64,000 nt of DNA from Enterobacter sp. SA187 (GTDB lineage Bacteria; Pseudomonadota; Gammaproteobacteria; Enterobacterales; Enterobacteriaceae). A model generated the notes under the pieces. The model searched no databases. It was not told where the DNA came from and was given only the letters and a program-made list of their open reading frames with translations. Each line of letters begins with the position of its first letter. Position 1 is the stretch's first letter. The position numbers were made by a program, and so were the translations under genes. This document shows, in pieces, positions 24,605-33,765 of this stretch. Location: positions 744,001 to 808,000 of the forward strand of contig NZ_CP019113.1 of NCBI RefSeq assembly GCF_001888805.2, given 5' to 3'.

Positions 24605-24686
24605 AAATTTTTATTTTCTTTTTAATTTTTCACACAACATCATTTTTGCGGCATCCCAAAGGATGACGTGTTAAAGGATAATCAAC

Positions 24687-25493
24687 ATGTTTACCGACAC
24701 TATCAATAAATGTGCCGCGAACGCGGCGCGAATTGCCCGGCTCTCGGCGCAAAATCCGCTCGGCTTCTGGATCAGCTCCGCTATGGCGGGCGCTTACGTG
24801 GGGCTGGGTATTATCCTCATCTTTACCCTCGGTAATCTGCTTGACCCCAGCGTTCGTCCGCTGGTGATGGGCGCGACCTTCGGGATTGCGTTAACGCTGG
24901 TGATTATTGCCGGTTCTGAATTATTCACCGGTCACACCATGTTTCTGACCTTCGGCGTCAAAGCAGGCACCATCAGCCACGGTCAGATGTGGACTATTCT
25001 GCCGCAAACCTGGCTCGGCAACCTGATTGGCTCGGTGTTCGTCGCGCTGCTCTATAACTGGGGCGGCGGCAGCCTGTTACCGCTGGATACCAGTCTGGTT
25101 CATACCGCGGCGCTGGCGAAAACCACCGCGCCCGCAGGCGTACTGTTCTTTAAAGGCGCACTGTGTAACTGGCTGGTTTGTCTGGCGATCTGGATGGCGG
25201 TACGCACAGAAGGCGCGGCAAAATTCCTCGCTATCTGGTGGTGCCTGCTGGCGTTTATCGCCTCCGGTTACGAGCACTCCGTTGCCAATATGACGCTGTT
25301 CGCCCTTTCCTGGTTTGGGCATCACAGCGAAGCCTATACCCTCTCCGGAATTGGTCATAACCTCTTGTGGGTAACCCTGGGCAATACTTTATCTGGTGCC
25401 GTATTTATGGGACTGGGTTATTGGTATGCTACTCCTCGTGCTGAACGCCCGGTACCGGCGAAAGCGACGCTCACGGAAACCCTGGGCCAATAA
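24687..25493 (+). CDS. nirC: NirC, nitrite channel/transporter (FNT family)
   Basis: 268 residues with six membrane segments typical of the formate-nitrite transporter family. The segments GAYVGLGIILIFTLGNLLDP, AGSELFTGHTMFLTFGV and LCNWLVCLAIWMAVRTEGAAKFLAIWWCLLAFIASGYEHSVANM are diagnostic (LCNWLVCLA and SGYEHSVANM motifs). It imports nitrite for NirBD or exports it to limit toxicity. An AAGGATAATCAAC ribosome-binding region precedes it. Confidence 0.96.
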   Translation: MFTDTINKCAANAARIARLSAQNPLGFWISSAMAGAYVGLGIILIFTLGNLLDPSVRPLVMGATFGIALTLVIIAGSELFTGHTMFLTFGVKAGTISHGQMWTILPQTWLGNLIGSVFVALLYNWGGGSLLPLDTSLVHTAALAKTTAPAGVLFFKGALCNWLVCLAIWMAVRTEGAAKFLAIWWCLLAFIASGYEHSVANMTLFALSWFGHHSEAYTLSGIGHNLLWVTLGNTLSGAVFMGLGYWYATPRAERPVPAKATLTETLGQ

Positions 25494-25511
25494 AAATAAT
25501 GAGGTAATGTC

Positions 25512-26885
25512 GTGCACCATCTTCCCATCTTTTGTCAATTACGCGGTCGTGACTGCCTGCTGGTCGGCGGTGGCGATGTCGCAGAACGTAAAGCCCGACT
25601 GTTGATGGAAGCCGGTGCGCGGCTCACCGTTAATGCGCTGGCCTTTTCGCCGCAGTTTACCGTCTGGGCAAACGAAGGCATGTTAACGCTGGCGCAGGGC
25701 GATTTTAATGAAGCGCTGCTCGACACCACCTGGCTGGTGATTGCCGCCACCGACGATAACGACGTCAATCAGCGCGTCAGCGATGCCGCCGAAGCGCGGC
25801 GTATTTTCTGCAACGTGGTGGATGCGCCGAAAGAAGCCAGTTTTATCATGCCGTCCATTATTGACCGTTCGCCGCTGATGGTGGCGGTCTCCTCGGGCGG
25901 CACCTCCCCCGTGCTGGCCCGTCTGCTGCGTGAAAAACTCGAAGCCGTGCTGCCGCAGCATCTCGGGCAGCTTGCGGGCTACGCGGGTAAACTGCGCGAT
26001 CGCGTGAAAACCCACTTTGATAACGTGGGCGAGCGCCGCCGTTTCTGGGAAAAATTCTTTGTCAACGATCGCCTCGCCCAGTCGCTCGCCAACGACGATA
26101 CTCAGGCCATCAGCGACGTCACCGAACAGCTGCTGAACGAGCCGCTGGATAAACGCGGCGAAGTGGTGCTGGTGGGCGCAGGGCCGGGCGATGCCGGGCT
26201 GCTGACCTTAAAAGGCCTGCAGCAGATCCAGCAGGCGGATGTAGTGGTGTACGACCGCCTGGTCTCCGACGACATTATGAATCTGGTGCGCCGCGACGCC
26301 GACCGCATTTTCGTCGGTAAACGCGCCGGTTACCACTGCGTGCCGCAGGAAGAGATTAACCAAATCCTGCTGCGCGCCGCGCAGTCCGGTAAACGCGTCG
26401 TGCGTCTGAAAGGCGGCGATCCCTTTATCTTCGGACGTGGCGGCGAAGAGCTGGAAACCCTGTGTCATGCGGGCATTCCCTTCTCGGTAGTTCCGGGGAT
26501 CACGGCGGCATCCGGATGTTCAGCCTATTCTGGCATTCCGCTGACCCACCGTGATTATGCCCAGAGCGTGCGGTTGATCACCGGCCATCTGAAAACCGGC
26601 GGGGAACTGGACTGGGCCAACCTTGCCGCCGAAAAACAGACGCTGGTGTTTTACATGGGGCTGAATCAGGCCGCGACTATCCAGGCGCAGCTGATCGCCC
26701 ACGGCATGGAAAGCGATATGCCGGTGGCGCTGGTGGAAAACGGTACTTCGGTTAAGCAGCGAGTGGTTAGCGGTTCGCTCAATGAACTGGGGGAACTGGC
26801 AACCCAGGTAGCAAGCCCGGCGCTGATTATTGTCGGTCGCGTGGTCGCCCTGCGCGATAAGCTTAACTGGTTCTCAAATCATTGA
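25512..26885 (+). CDS. cysG: CysG, sirohaem synthase (multifunctional)
   Basis: 457 residues with a GTG start (VHHLPIFCQLRGRDCLLVGGGDVAERKARLL) behind GAGGTAATGTC. The N-terminal half is the precorrin-2 dehydrogenase/sirohydrochlorin ferrochelatase (NAD-binding VGGGDVA; SSGGTSPVLARLLREKLE). The C-terminal half is the SAM-dependent uroporphyrinogen III methyltransferase (VLVGAGPGDAGLLTLKG; VVRLKGGDPFIFGRGGEE; VVPGITAASGCSAY). It makes the sirohaem needed by NirB and by sulfite reductase, which explains its place at the end of the nir operon. Confidence 0.97.
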   Translation: MHHLPIFCQLRGRDCLLVGGGDVAERKARLLMEAGARLTVNALAFSPQFTVWANEGMLTLAQGDFNEALLDTTWLVIAATDDNDVNQRVSDAAEARRIFCNVVDAPKEASFIMPSIIDRSPLMVAVSSGGTSPVLARLLREKLEAVLPQHLGQLAGYAGKLRDRVKTHFDNVGERRRFWEKFFVNDRLAQSLANDDTQAISDVTEQLLNEPLDKRGEVVLVGAGPGDAGLLTLKGLQQIQQADVVVYDRLVSDDIMNLVRRDADRIFVGKRAGYHCVPQEEINQILLRAAQSGKRVVRLKGGDPFIFGRGGEELETLCHAGIPFSVVPGITAASGCSAYSGIPLTHRDYAQSVRLITGHLKTGGELDWANLAAEKQTLVFYMGLNQAATIQAQLIAHGMESDMPVALVENGTSVKQRVVSGSLNELGELATQVASPALIIVGRVVALRDKLNWFSNH

Positions 26886-26894
26886 TATCTTCAG

Positions 26895-26928
26895 ATAAAG
26901 CCAGCGCCGTCTGGCTTTATTCATTTTT
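26895..26928 (+). terminator. cysG intrinsic terminator
   Basis: ATAAAGCCAG (26895-26904) and CTGGCTTTAT (26911-26920) form a perfect 10 bp stem with a 6 nt loop, followed by TCATTTTT. It closes the nirBDC-cysG unit. Confidence 0.88.
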
Positions 26929-27084
26929 CTGTCCACGTTACCAGTCCGGCTCCGGACTAAGAGATCCCCTTAAAATTCAATATAATCATGCAGTTAAAAT
27001 TGACCGTGGAAATATTGCGCTCTGCAATTATCCACGTCAATTATGAAAAACATGCTGATGACTATGAATAACAAGGAAGATCGA

Positions 27085-27255
27085 ATGAAGAAGATTATTA
27101 AAATCACTGCGCTGATTGCAGCTGTTACTACCCTCTCCGCCTGTACAGGTCACGTGCAGAACAAAGCCAACAATTGCAGCTACGACTACCTGCTGCATCC
27201 GGCCATTTCTGTTTCTAAAATCATCGGCGGCTGCGGCCCGGCGGCAGCACAGTAA
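27085..27255 (+). CDS. yhfL: YhfL, small lipoprotein
   Basis: 56 residues: MKKIIKITALIAAVTTLSACTGHVQNKANNCSYDYLLHPAISVSKIIGGCGPAAAQ. The lipobox LSAC places the lipidated cysteine at residue 20, giving a mature peptide of 37 residues with two further cysteines. The start is taken at the ATG after AAGGAAGA; an upstream in-frame ATG at 27043 is less likely. Its function is unknown. In E. coli the frl and yhfS-yhfZ genes follow it; here trpS follows directly. Confidence 0.9.
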   Translation: MKKIIKITALIAAVTTLSACTGHVQNKANNCSYDYLLHPAISVSKIIGGCGPAAAQ

Positions 27256-27282
27256 GGGTCTGAATCACTCTTGCACCGATAC

Positions 27283-27310
27283 AAAAAAACCGGGAATTTC
27301 CCGGTTTTTT
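27283..27310. terminator. Bidirectional terminator between yhfL and trpS
   Basis: CCGGGA-N3-TCCCGG (27290-27304) is flanked by an A-run before and a T-run after, so it can terminate both converging transcripts, yhfL (+) and trpS (-). Confidence 0.9.
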
Positions 27311-27324
27311 TCTGAACGAATGCG

Positions 27325-28329
27325 TTACGGCTTCGCGACAAAACCAATGGCTTCGTACACTTTTTTCAGCGTCACGGCGGCATGGGCGCTGGCTTTCTCC
27401 GCCCCTTCGCGCATGATTTTTTGCAGGAAGGCTTCGTCATTGCGGTAGCGGTGATAGCGTTCCTGTAGCTCAGTCAGCATAGCGGATACCGCGTCCGCCA
27501 CTTCGCCCTTCAGGTGGCCATACATTTTGCCTTCGAAATGCTGCTCCAGTTCCGGGATGCTCTTACCGGTCACGGCAGAGAGAATGTCCAGCAGGTTAGA
27601 AACGCCCGCTTTGTTCTGCACGTCATAGCGCACGACTGCCGGTTCGTCGGAGTCGGTTACCGCACGTTTGATTTTCTTCACGACCGACTTCGGATCTTCC
27701 AGCAGGCCGATAACGTTGTTGCGGTTATCATCGGACTTGGACATTTTTTTCGTCGGCTCAAGCAGGGACATCACGCGCGCGCCGGATTTCGGAATAAAAG
27801 GTTCCGGCACTTTAAAGACGTCGCCGTAGATGGCGTTGAAGCGCTGCGCAATATCGCGGCTCAGCTCAAGGTGCTGCTTCTGATCTTCACCCACCGGCAC
27901 CTGGTTGGTCTGATAGAGCAGAATATCGGCGGCCATCAGCACCGGGTAATCAAACAGACCGGCGTTGATGTTTTCGGAATAGCGCGCTGATTTATCTTTG
28001 AACTGGGTCATGCGGCTCAGCTCGCCAAAATAGGTGTAGCAGTTCAGCGCCCAGCCCAGCTGCGCGTGCTCCGGCACGTGGGACTGTACGAAGATGGTGC
28101 TTTTTTCCGGATCGATGCCGCACGCCAGATAGAGCGCCAGAGTATCGAGCGTAGCTTTACGCAGCTTTTCAGGATCCTGGCGGGCGGTGATGGCATGCAG
28201 GTCAACGATGCAGTAAATGCAGTGGTAATCATCCTGCATACCTACCCACTGACGCAGCGCACCCATATAGTTACCGATGGTCAGTTCACCTGAAGGCTGT
28301 GCGCCACTAAATACGATGGGCTTAGTCAT
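27325..28329 (-). CDS. trpS: TrpS, tryptophanyl-tRNA synthetase
   Basis: 334 residues from MTKPIVFSGAQPSGELTIGNYMGALRQW; the longer upstream frame lies inside gph. It is a class Ic synthetase with the HIGH-like signature in PSGELTIGNY and the KMSKS loop in EPTKKMSKSDDNRNN. It charges tRNA-Trp. It is the last gene of the aroK-aroB-damX-dam-rpe-gph-trpS cluster, overlapping gph by 8 bp. Confidence 0.98.
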   Translation of the reverse strand: MTKPIVFSGAQPSGELTIGNYMGALRQWVGMQDDYHCIYCIVDLHAITARQDPEKLRKATLDTLALYLACGIDPEKSTIFVQSHVPEHAQLGWALNCYTYFGELSRMTQFKDKSARYSENINAGLFDYPVLMAADILLYQTNQVPVGEDQKQHLELSRDIAQRFNAIYGDVFKVPEPFIPKSGARVMSLLEPTKKMSKSDDNRNNVIGLLEDPKSVVKKIKRAVTDSDEPAVVRYDVQNKAGVSNLLDILSAVTGKSIPELEQHFEGKMYGHLKGEVADAVSAMLTELQERYHRYRNDEAFLQKIMREGAEKASAHAAVTLKKVYEAIGFVAKP

Positions 28330-29083
28330 GATTTTCTTCCTGATCCTCGCTGTGCGGGAGCCCGAGCACGGGCAGTAAATCGTTAAAGCGGTCGAACACG
28401 TGATCCGGCTCGCTAAGCGTAATGGCTTCACCGTAGTTGTAGCCGTAAGTCAGGCCAACAGAGCAACAGCCTGCGGCACGTGCCGCCAGAATATCATTGC
28501 GGGAATCGCCGACAAAGAGCAACGCCTGCGGTTCGATGCCCAGCTTTTCCGCCACCAGCAGAAGCGGCTCCGGGTGCGGTTTTTTGTTTTTCACGTCATC
28601 GCCGCCGATGACCACGCTGAAGAAACGGGCAATATTAAGCGCCTCCAGCAGCGGCGCGACAAATGGCGTCGGTTTGTTAGTGACCAGCGCCAGCGGCAGG
28701 CCCTGCGCCTGTAGGGCGGCCAGCGTCTGTTCAACGCCAGGGAACAGGAAACTGCCCTCTTCCACCACGTCGGCATAATAACGATCGAACAGTTTACGCA
28801 GCATGCGCACCTGCTCTTCTTCCGGAATATCGGCCTGGTCAACGGCAGGTTTACCCATTGATGAGCGTAAAGCCGCGCGCTCCTGACGGGCCCAGTTCAG
28901 CGCCCGCTGCATCAGCACATCAGCGCCGTTGCCAATCCAGGTGATCACACGCTCTTCCCCCGCCTGCGGCAGTTCCAGCGCGTAGAGCGCCATGTCCACC
29001 GCATGGGTTAAGCCCGGCGCGCTGTCAACCAGCGTGCCGTCGAGATCGAATGCCACGCCACGAATATCCTGCATCTTATTCAT
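28322..29083 (-). CDS. gph: Gph, phosphoglycolate phosphatase
   Basis: 253 residues from MNKMQDIRGVAFDLDGTLVDSAPGL, chosen over an upstream in-frame ATG because it fits the family. It is a HAD hydrolase: motif I DLDGT, motif II VTNKPT, motif III KKPHPEP, motif IV FVGDSRNDI. It removes 2-phosphoglycolate arising from repair of 3'-phosphoglycolate DNA ends. It overlaps rpe and trpS by 8 bp each. Confidence 0.96.
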   Translation of the reverse strand: MNKMQDIRGVAFDLDGTLVDSAPGLTHAVDMALYALELPQAGEERVITWIGNGADVLMQRALNWARQERAALRSSMGKPAVDQADIPEEEQVRMLRKLFDRYYADVVEEGSFLFPGVEQTLAALQAQGLPLALVTNKPTPFVAPLLEALNIARFFSVVIGGDDVKNKKPHPEPLLLVAEKLGIEPQALLFVGDSRNDILAARAAGCCSVGLTYGYNYGEAITLSEPDHVFDRFNDLLPVLGLPHSEDQEENHD

Positions 29084-29753
29084 GACCGACCTTTGCGAGT
29101 TCACTGCGCATTTCATCAATCACCTGCTTATAGTCTGGCTTGTCAAAAATGGCTGAGCCTGCCACAAACATGTCAGCACCGGCAGCGGCGATATCGCGGA
29201 TATTGCTCGCCTTCACGCCGCCGTCCACTTCCAGACGAATATCCCGGCCGGAAGCGTCAATGCGGCGACGCACTTCGCGCAGCTTATCCAGCGTGTGCGG
29301 AATAAATGACTGACCGCCAAAGCCGGGGTTGACGGACATCAGCAGGATCACGTCCAGCTTGTCCATCACATAATCGAGGTAGTTCAGGGAGGTGGCCGGA
29401 TTCAACACCAGCCCGGCTTTACAGCCGTGTTCTTTGATCAGTTGCAGCGTGCGGTCCACGTGCTCGGACGCTTCAGGATGAAAGGTGATTATGCTGGCGC
29501 CCGCCGCGGCAAAATCCGGCACCAGTCTGTCGACCGGTTTTACCATCAGATGCACGTCAATCGGGGCGGTAATGCCGTAATTGCGCAGGGATTTCAGCAC
29601 CATCGGACCCATGGTCAGGTTCGGCACATAATGGTTATCCATCACGTCAAAATGCACCACATCACCACCGGCAGCCAGCGCTTTCGCGGTATCTTCACCC
29701 AGGCGGGCAAAATCAGCCGACAGAATCGAAGGGGCTATTAAATACTGTTTCAT
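29076..29753 (-). CDS. rpe: Rpe, ribulose-phosphate 3-epimerase
   Basis: 225 residues from MKQYLIAPSILSADFARLGEDT. The ATG 6 bp upstream is too close to the AGGAG site, so this one is preferred. It has a TIM barrel with the metal ligands in VVHFDVMDNHYVPNLT and IDVHLMVKPVDR and the phosphate site DGGVKASNI...AGSAIF. It interconverts ribulose-5-P and xylulose-5-P in the pentose phosphate pathway. Confidence 0.97.
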   Translation of the reverse strand: MKQYLIAPSILSADFARLGEDTAKALAAGGDVVHFDVMDNHYVPNLTMGPMVLKSLRNYGITAPIDVHLMVKPVDRLVPDFAAAGASIITFHPEASEHVDRTLQLIKEHGCKAGLVLNPATSLNYLDYVMDKLDVILLMSVNPGFGGQSFIPHTLDKLREVRRRIDASGRDIRLEVDGGVKASNIRDIAAAGADMFVAGSAIFDKPDYKQVIDEMRSELAKVGHE

Positions 29754-29792
29754 CCGCATCTCCTTAGAGGTTTTAGCGGCGGGCGAAACGGC

Positions 29793-30605
29793 TCATGGGC
29801 GATACAGAGCCAGCAGTTCGTCCACCTTTTTACGTGTGCCGCCATTACTGCTTATGCTGCGCCGCACTTTTAACAAATGCATCTCCGCCTGACTGTACCA
29901 TTCACGGGTTAACGACGTATCGTGATTAGAGATCAGCACCGTGATCTGCTCTTTCTTCAGATTTTCCGCCAACTGCGCCAGATGCGCCTGCTGTTCCAGG
30001 CTGAAGCTGTTAGTGTGATAAGCGGTAAAATTCGCGGTGGAGGTCAGCGGCGCGTAAGGCGGATCGCAGTACACCACCGAATCTTTGGTGGCGCGCGCCA
30101 TGCTGTCGGCATAGGTTTCACAGTAGAAAAACGCGTTCTGCGCTTTCTCGGCGAAATGGTACAGCTCTGCTTCCGGGAAGTAGGGCTTCTTGTAGCGACC
30201 AAAAGGCACATTGAACTCGCCGCGTAAATTGTAGCGGCACAGACCATTGTAGCCATGACGATTCAGATACAGGAACAGGACTGCGCGACGAAGCGTATCG
30301 TGGCACTGGTTAAACTCAGCGCGCAGCTGGTAATACACCTCAGCCTGATTGGTTTGCGGAACAAAGAGTTCACGCGCGCTCTGCACATACTCATCGGTAC
30401 GGGTCTTCACGATGTCGTAGAGGTTAATCAGATCGCTGTTAATGTCGGCAAGGATATAACGAGAAAAGTCGGTATTAAGAAATACCGACCCGGCACCTAC
30501 AAACGGCTCAATCAGGCACTCGCCTTCCGGCAAGTGCTTTTTGATATCGTCGAGCAGGGGGTACTTGCCCCCTGCCCATTTCAGAAAAGCGCGATTCTTT
30601 TTCAT
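29793..30605 (-). CDS. dam: Dam, DNA adenine methyltransferase (GATC)
   Basis: 270 residues, a few shorter at the C-terminus than the 278 of E. coli. An alpha-class N6-adenine methylase: SAM-binding FVGAGS (35-40, in EPFVGAGSVFL) and catalytic DPPY at 181-184. The N-terminal KKNRAFLKWAGGKYPLLDDI and the GATC-recognition region RYGYNGLCRYN-like (RHGYNGLCRYN) are conserved. It methylates GATC for mismatch repair strand choice and replication timing. It sits between damX and rpe. Confidence 0.97.
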   Translation of the reverse strand: MKKNRAFLKWAGGKYPLLDDIKKHLPEGECLIEPFVGAGSVFLNTDFSRYILADINSDLINLYDIVKTRTDEYVQSARELFVPQTNQAEVYYQLRAEFNQCHDTLRRAVLFLYLNRHGYNGLCRYNLRGEFNVPFGRYKKPYFPEAELYHFAEKAQNAFFYCETYADSMARATKDSVVYCDPPYAPLTSTANFTAYHTNSFSLEQQAHLAQLAENLKKEQITVLISNHDTSLTREWYSQAEMHLLKVRRSISSNGGTRKKVDELLALYRP

Positions 30606-30672
30606 GCTGACTGACTAATTACACCTTCTCCGGCTGTGGAGAAAGCTCCGACAGCAACCTGCGCTTTAATCA

Positions 30673-32010
30673 TTATTTGAGATCGGCCTGCACCTGGTGC
30701 ACTGGCTTCGCCCATGGGTTTTTCGCCTGCACATCGGCTGGCAGCGTTGCCACGGCGCGTTTGGCTTCTTCTTTAGAGGCATACACACCGCTCACCAGCA
30801 CATACCACGGCTGACCGTTGCGGGAGGTCTGATAAACCACGTAGTTTTTCAGATTCTCTTTTTTCGCCCAGGCGTTCAGGTTGTTGGAGTTGGAAGAACT
30901 GCTCAACTGCAACGTGTAGTGTCCTGACGGCGCGGATTTTAACGCGCCCACATTACCCGTGGTACCACCCGCGGTGGCGGCTGGCGCTGCGGATTTCGCT
31001 GGCGTGGTCGCTGCCGGGGCCGTGGTGGTGGCTGTCGCCGCAGGCGCGGCAGGTTTAGCCGGTACGCTGGCGGTCGCTTTCGGTGCCGTGTTGGTTGCCG
31101 GCGTTTTCGCCGGTGCGGCAATCACCGTTTCCGTACGCTTCGGCTGAACCGGCACGGCTTTTGGCGCGGTCTGCGTAGCCTGCGGTTTACTCTGCGGTTT
31201 GCTTTGCGATTTCGGCTCGATCACCGCCTGCTTGCGCTCGGTGGTGCGCGGGGTCGTCTGACGTTCCGCCGTGTCGGTGGTCTGACGCGGTGCGGCAGCG
31301 CCGTTACGCAGCGGAGCCACGGTCGCCGGTTCCGTCGGCAGCGTGGAGTTAACCGCCACGTTATTGAGCTGATCCTGATTTTGCGGCTGGGTCAGCGCAT
31401 TGTTCAGGTCGCCCTGCACTTCCACACGCTGCTGGCCTTCCGGCGTAGCGGCAGTTTGCGCCTGCGTCGGGGTCGAAGAAATCGGCGGCAGGGAAACGTC
31501 CTGCTGGTTGCCAGCCGTCTGCTCCGCAGAGGTGGCGCCTGGCGCAGGCTGCGTGGCGTTAGCCTGGTCGGCGGCATTGTTGGTAGTACTGCTGCCAGCC
31601 AGATCGATATTTTTCTCAGTGGACGCCGTTTGCTCGCCATTGTTTTTGCTCACCGGCGATTTCAGCGCGGAGCCGATACCGACGATTAGCAGCAACAGCA
31701 CCAGGATCCCCAGGCCAATCATCATGTACTGACGAGAAGCGGGTTTCGCGGCGGCGGCTTTTTTACGATTGCGCGGACGGCGCACTTCGCGCGGCTCATC
31801 CACAGACGCGTCTTCTTCCGGATACTCCTCGTACTCCTCGTCTTCACGGGGTTTACGGGATCGCGAAGGCCGACGGTCGTCTGCTTCCAGATCGACATCA
31901 TCAAAATTGATTTGCGGTTCACTGTCACGATCAGAAGATTGACGGGAACGACCAGTACGACGATCGCTGGGATCGGGTTTCAGCTCGTCTTCTGGTTTGT
32001 ATTCATCCAT
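30673..32010 (-). CDS. damX: DamX, SPOR-domain cell division protein
   Basis: 445 residues. The acidic/basic cytoplasmic N-terminus (about 1-92, rich in Asp, Glu and Arg) leads to one membrane helix (about 94-116, MMIGLGILVLLLLIVGIGSAL). A long periplasmic low-complexity Ala/Thr/Pro/Gln stretch follows (about 120-360). The C-terminal SPOR domain (about 363-440, SGHYTLQLSSSSNSNNLNAWAKKENLKNYVVYQTSRNGQPWYVLVSGVYASKEEAKRAVATLP) binds denuded septal peptidoglycan. It localises to the division ring. Confidence 0.96.
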   Translation of the reverse strand: MDEYKPEDELKPDPSDRRTGRSRQSSDRDSEPQINFDDVDLEADDRRPSRSRKPREDEEYEEYPEEDASVDEPREVRRPRNRKKAAAAKPASRQYMMIGLGILVLLLLIVGIGSALKSPVSKNNGEQTASTEKNIDLAGSSTTNNAADQANATQPAPGATSAEQTAGNQQDVSLPPISSTPTQAQTAATPEGQQRVEVQGDLNNALTQPQNQDQLNNVAVNSTLPTEPATVAPLRNGAAAPRQTTDTAERQTTPRTTERKQAVIEPKSQSKPQSKPQATQTAPKAVPVQPKRTETVIAAPAKTPATNTAPKATASVPAKPAAPAATATTTAPAATTPAKSAAPAATAGGTTGNVGALKSAPSGHYTLQLSSSSNSNNLNAWAKKENLKNYVVYQTSRNGQPWYVLVSGVYASKEEAKRAVATLPADVQAKNPWAKPVHQVQADLK

Positions 32011-32100
32011 TTAACACCCCACTCATAGGCTTATGCTTACCACGTGCATATCGCCCGAAGTTAAAACGCCACGGCTGGCGCGGCCAGACCTTTCTAATTG

Positions 32101-33189
32101 TTACGCTTGCTGGCAATCCGCAATGGCGTCAAGTACAACATCATGCGGAACGCCGCCGCGAACTTCACTTTTACCTATGGCAAGCGGGAGCACTAAACGC
32201 ATCTCGCCCGCCAGCACTTTCTTGTCACGCATCATATGAGGCAGATAAGCCTCGCGGGACATCTCTTGCGGGCCGTTGACCGGAAGGCCGGCACGCTTGA
32301 GCAGCGTAATAATACGTTGTGTATCCTGCTGGTCGAACTGCCCGAGGCGTTCAGCCACGCGCGCCGCCATCACCATACCCGCAGCAACCGCCTCACCATG
32401 CAGCCAGTTACCGTAGCCCATTTCAGCTTCGATAGCATGACCAAAGGTGTGCCCCAGGTTCAGTAAAGCACGTAAGCCGGTTTCGCGCTCGTCAGCCGCC
32501 ACAACTTCGGCTTTTAACTCGCAGCAGCGGCGAATACAGTACGCCATTGCCGGCCCGTCCAGACGCAGCAATGCATCCAGATTGTCTTCCAGCCAGATAA
32601 AGAATTCGCGGTCGAGAATGATGCCATATTTAATGACTTCAGCCAGACCAGAGGAGAGTTCACGCGCAGGCAAAGTAGATAAGCAGTCGAGATCCACCAC
32701 CACCGAAGCGGGCTGGTAGAACGCGCCAATCATGTTTTTGCCAAGAGGATGGTTTACCGCCGTTTTGCCGCCAACGGAGGAGTCGACCTGCGAAAGCAGC
32801 GTGGTCGGCACCTGAATGAAGCGGACGCCGCGCTGATAGCTGGCTGCCGCAAACCCGGTGAGATCGCCCACCACACCGCCGCCCAGGGCGACCAGCGTCG
32901 TGTCGCGGCCATGAGGTTTTTGCAACAAGGCGGTGAAGACCGTGTCGAGCACTGCCAGGCTTTTATATTGCTCGCCGTCAGGCAGAACAACGCTATCTAC
33001 CTTGACGCCCGCCTGTTCAAGAACACGGCGGATCTTATCGAGATACAGCGGAGCCAGTGTCTCGTTAGTGACCAGCATTACCTGATCACCGGACTTCAGA
33101 GGCAAGAAGGAAGCTGGATCGTTAAACAAGCCAGCCGCGATGGTGATAGGGTAACTACGTTCCCCGAGAGTGACGTTTATCCTCTCCAT
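32101..33189 (-). CDS. aroB: AroB, 3-dehydroquinate synthase
   Basis: 362 residues. It is an NAD- and metal-dependent enzyme of the shikimate pathway that converts DAHP to 3-dehydroquinate. Conserved features are LPDGEQYKSL, the NAD loop VALGGGVVGDLTGFAAASYQRG, PTTLLSQVDSSVGGKTAVNHP and the metal-site His residues in NLGHTFGHAIE and LHGEAVAAG. It lies 54 bp after aroK and 90 bp before damX on the same strand. Confidence 0.98.
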   Translation of the reverse strand: MERINVTLGERSYPITIAAGLFNDPASFLPLKSGDQVMLVTNETLAPLYLDKIRRVLEQAGVKVDSVVLPDGEQYKSLAVLDTVFTALLQKPHGRDTTLVALGGGVVGDLTGFAAASYQRGVRFIQVPTTLLSQVDSSVGGKTAVNHPLGKNMIGAFYQPASVVVDLDCLSTLPARELSSGLAEVIKYGIILDREFFIWLEDNLDALLRLDGPAMAYCIRRCCELKAEVVAADERETGLRALLNLGHTFGHAIEAEMGYGNWLHGEAVAAGMVMAARVAERLGQFDQQDTQRIITLLKRAGLPVNGPQEMSREAYLPHMMRDKKVLAGEMRLVLPLAIGKSEVRGGVPHDVVLDAIADCQQA

Positions 33190-33243
33190 GACGCGACATC
33201 CACCTTAGTTGCTAAAACCCGAGGGGTTACGTTTAGCCAGAAA

Positions 33244-33765
33244 TCAGTTGCTTTCCAGCATATTAATAATCTGGTTTGCGACCACTTTAGCGCTCTGGTC
33301 GTCGGTGCGAATGGTGACGTCGGCAATCTCTTCGTACAGCGGATTGCGTTCGTTCGCCAGCGCTTCCAGTACTTCACGCGGTGGTGTATCCACTTGTAAC
33401 AGTGGGCGTTTTTTGTCACGTTGAGTACGAGCTAATTGCTTTTCGATAGTGGTTTCCAGATAAACCACTACGCCACGGGCGGAGAGACGATTACGGGTTT
33501 CGCGTGATTTCACAGAGCCGCCGCCAGTTGCCAGCACAATACCCTGTTTTTCAGTCAGCTCATTGATGACTTTTTCTTCGCGATCGCGGAAACCATCTTC
33601 ACCTTCTACATCGAAGACCCAGCCCACATCAGCTCCGGTTCGTTTCTCAATCTCTTGATCAGAATCGTAAAATTCCATATTGAGTTGTTGAGCTAACTGA
33701 CGCCCAATAGTGCTTTTGCCGGCACCCATAGGCCCAACCAGAAAGATATTGCGTTTCTCTGCCAT
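33244..33765 (-). CDS. aroK: AroK, shikimate kinase I
   Basis: 173 residues from MAEKRNIFLVGPMGAGKSTIGRQLAQQLNMEFYDSDQEIEKRTGADVGWVFDVEGEDGFRDREEKV; a 19-residue upstream extension is not used. Walker A is GPMGAGKST (11-19), with the shikimate-binding Asp and Arg residues in FYDSDQEIE and GFRDREE. It phosphorylates shikimate. It is the first gene of the cluster running to trpS. Confidence 0.97.
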   Translation of the reverse strand: MAEKRNIFLVGPMGAGKSTIGRQLAQQLNMEFYDSDQEIEKRTGADVGWVFDVEGEDGFRDREEKVINELTEKQGIVLATGGGSVKSRETRNRLSARGVVVYLETTIEKQLARTQRDKKRPLLQVDTPPREVLEALANERNPLYEEIADVTIRTDDQSAKVVANQIINMLESN

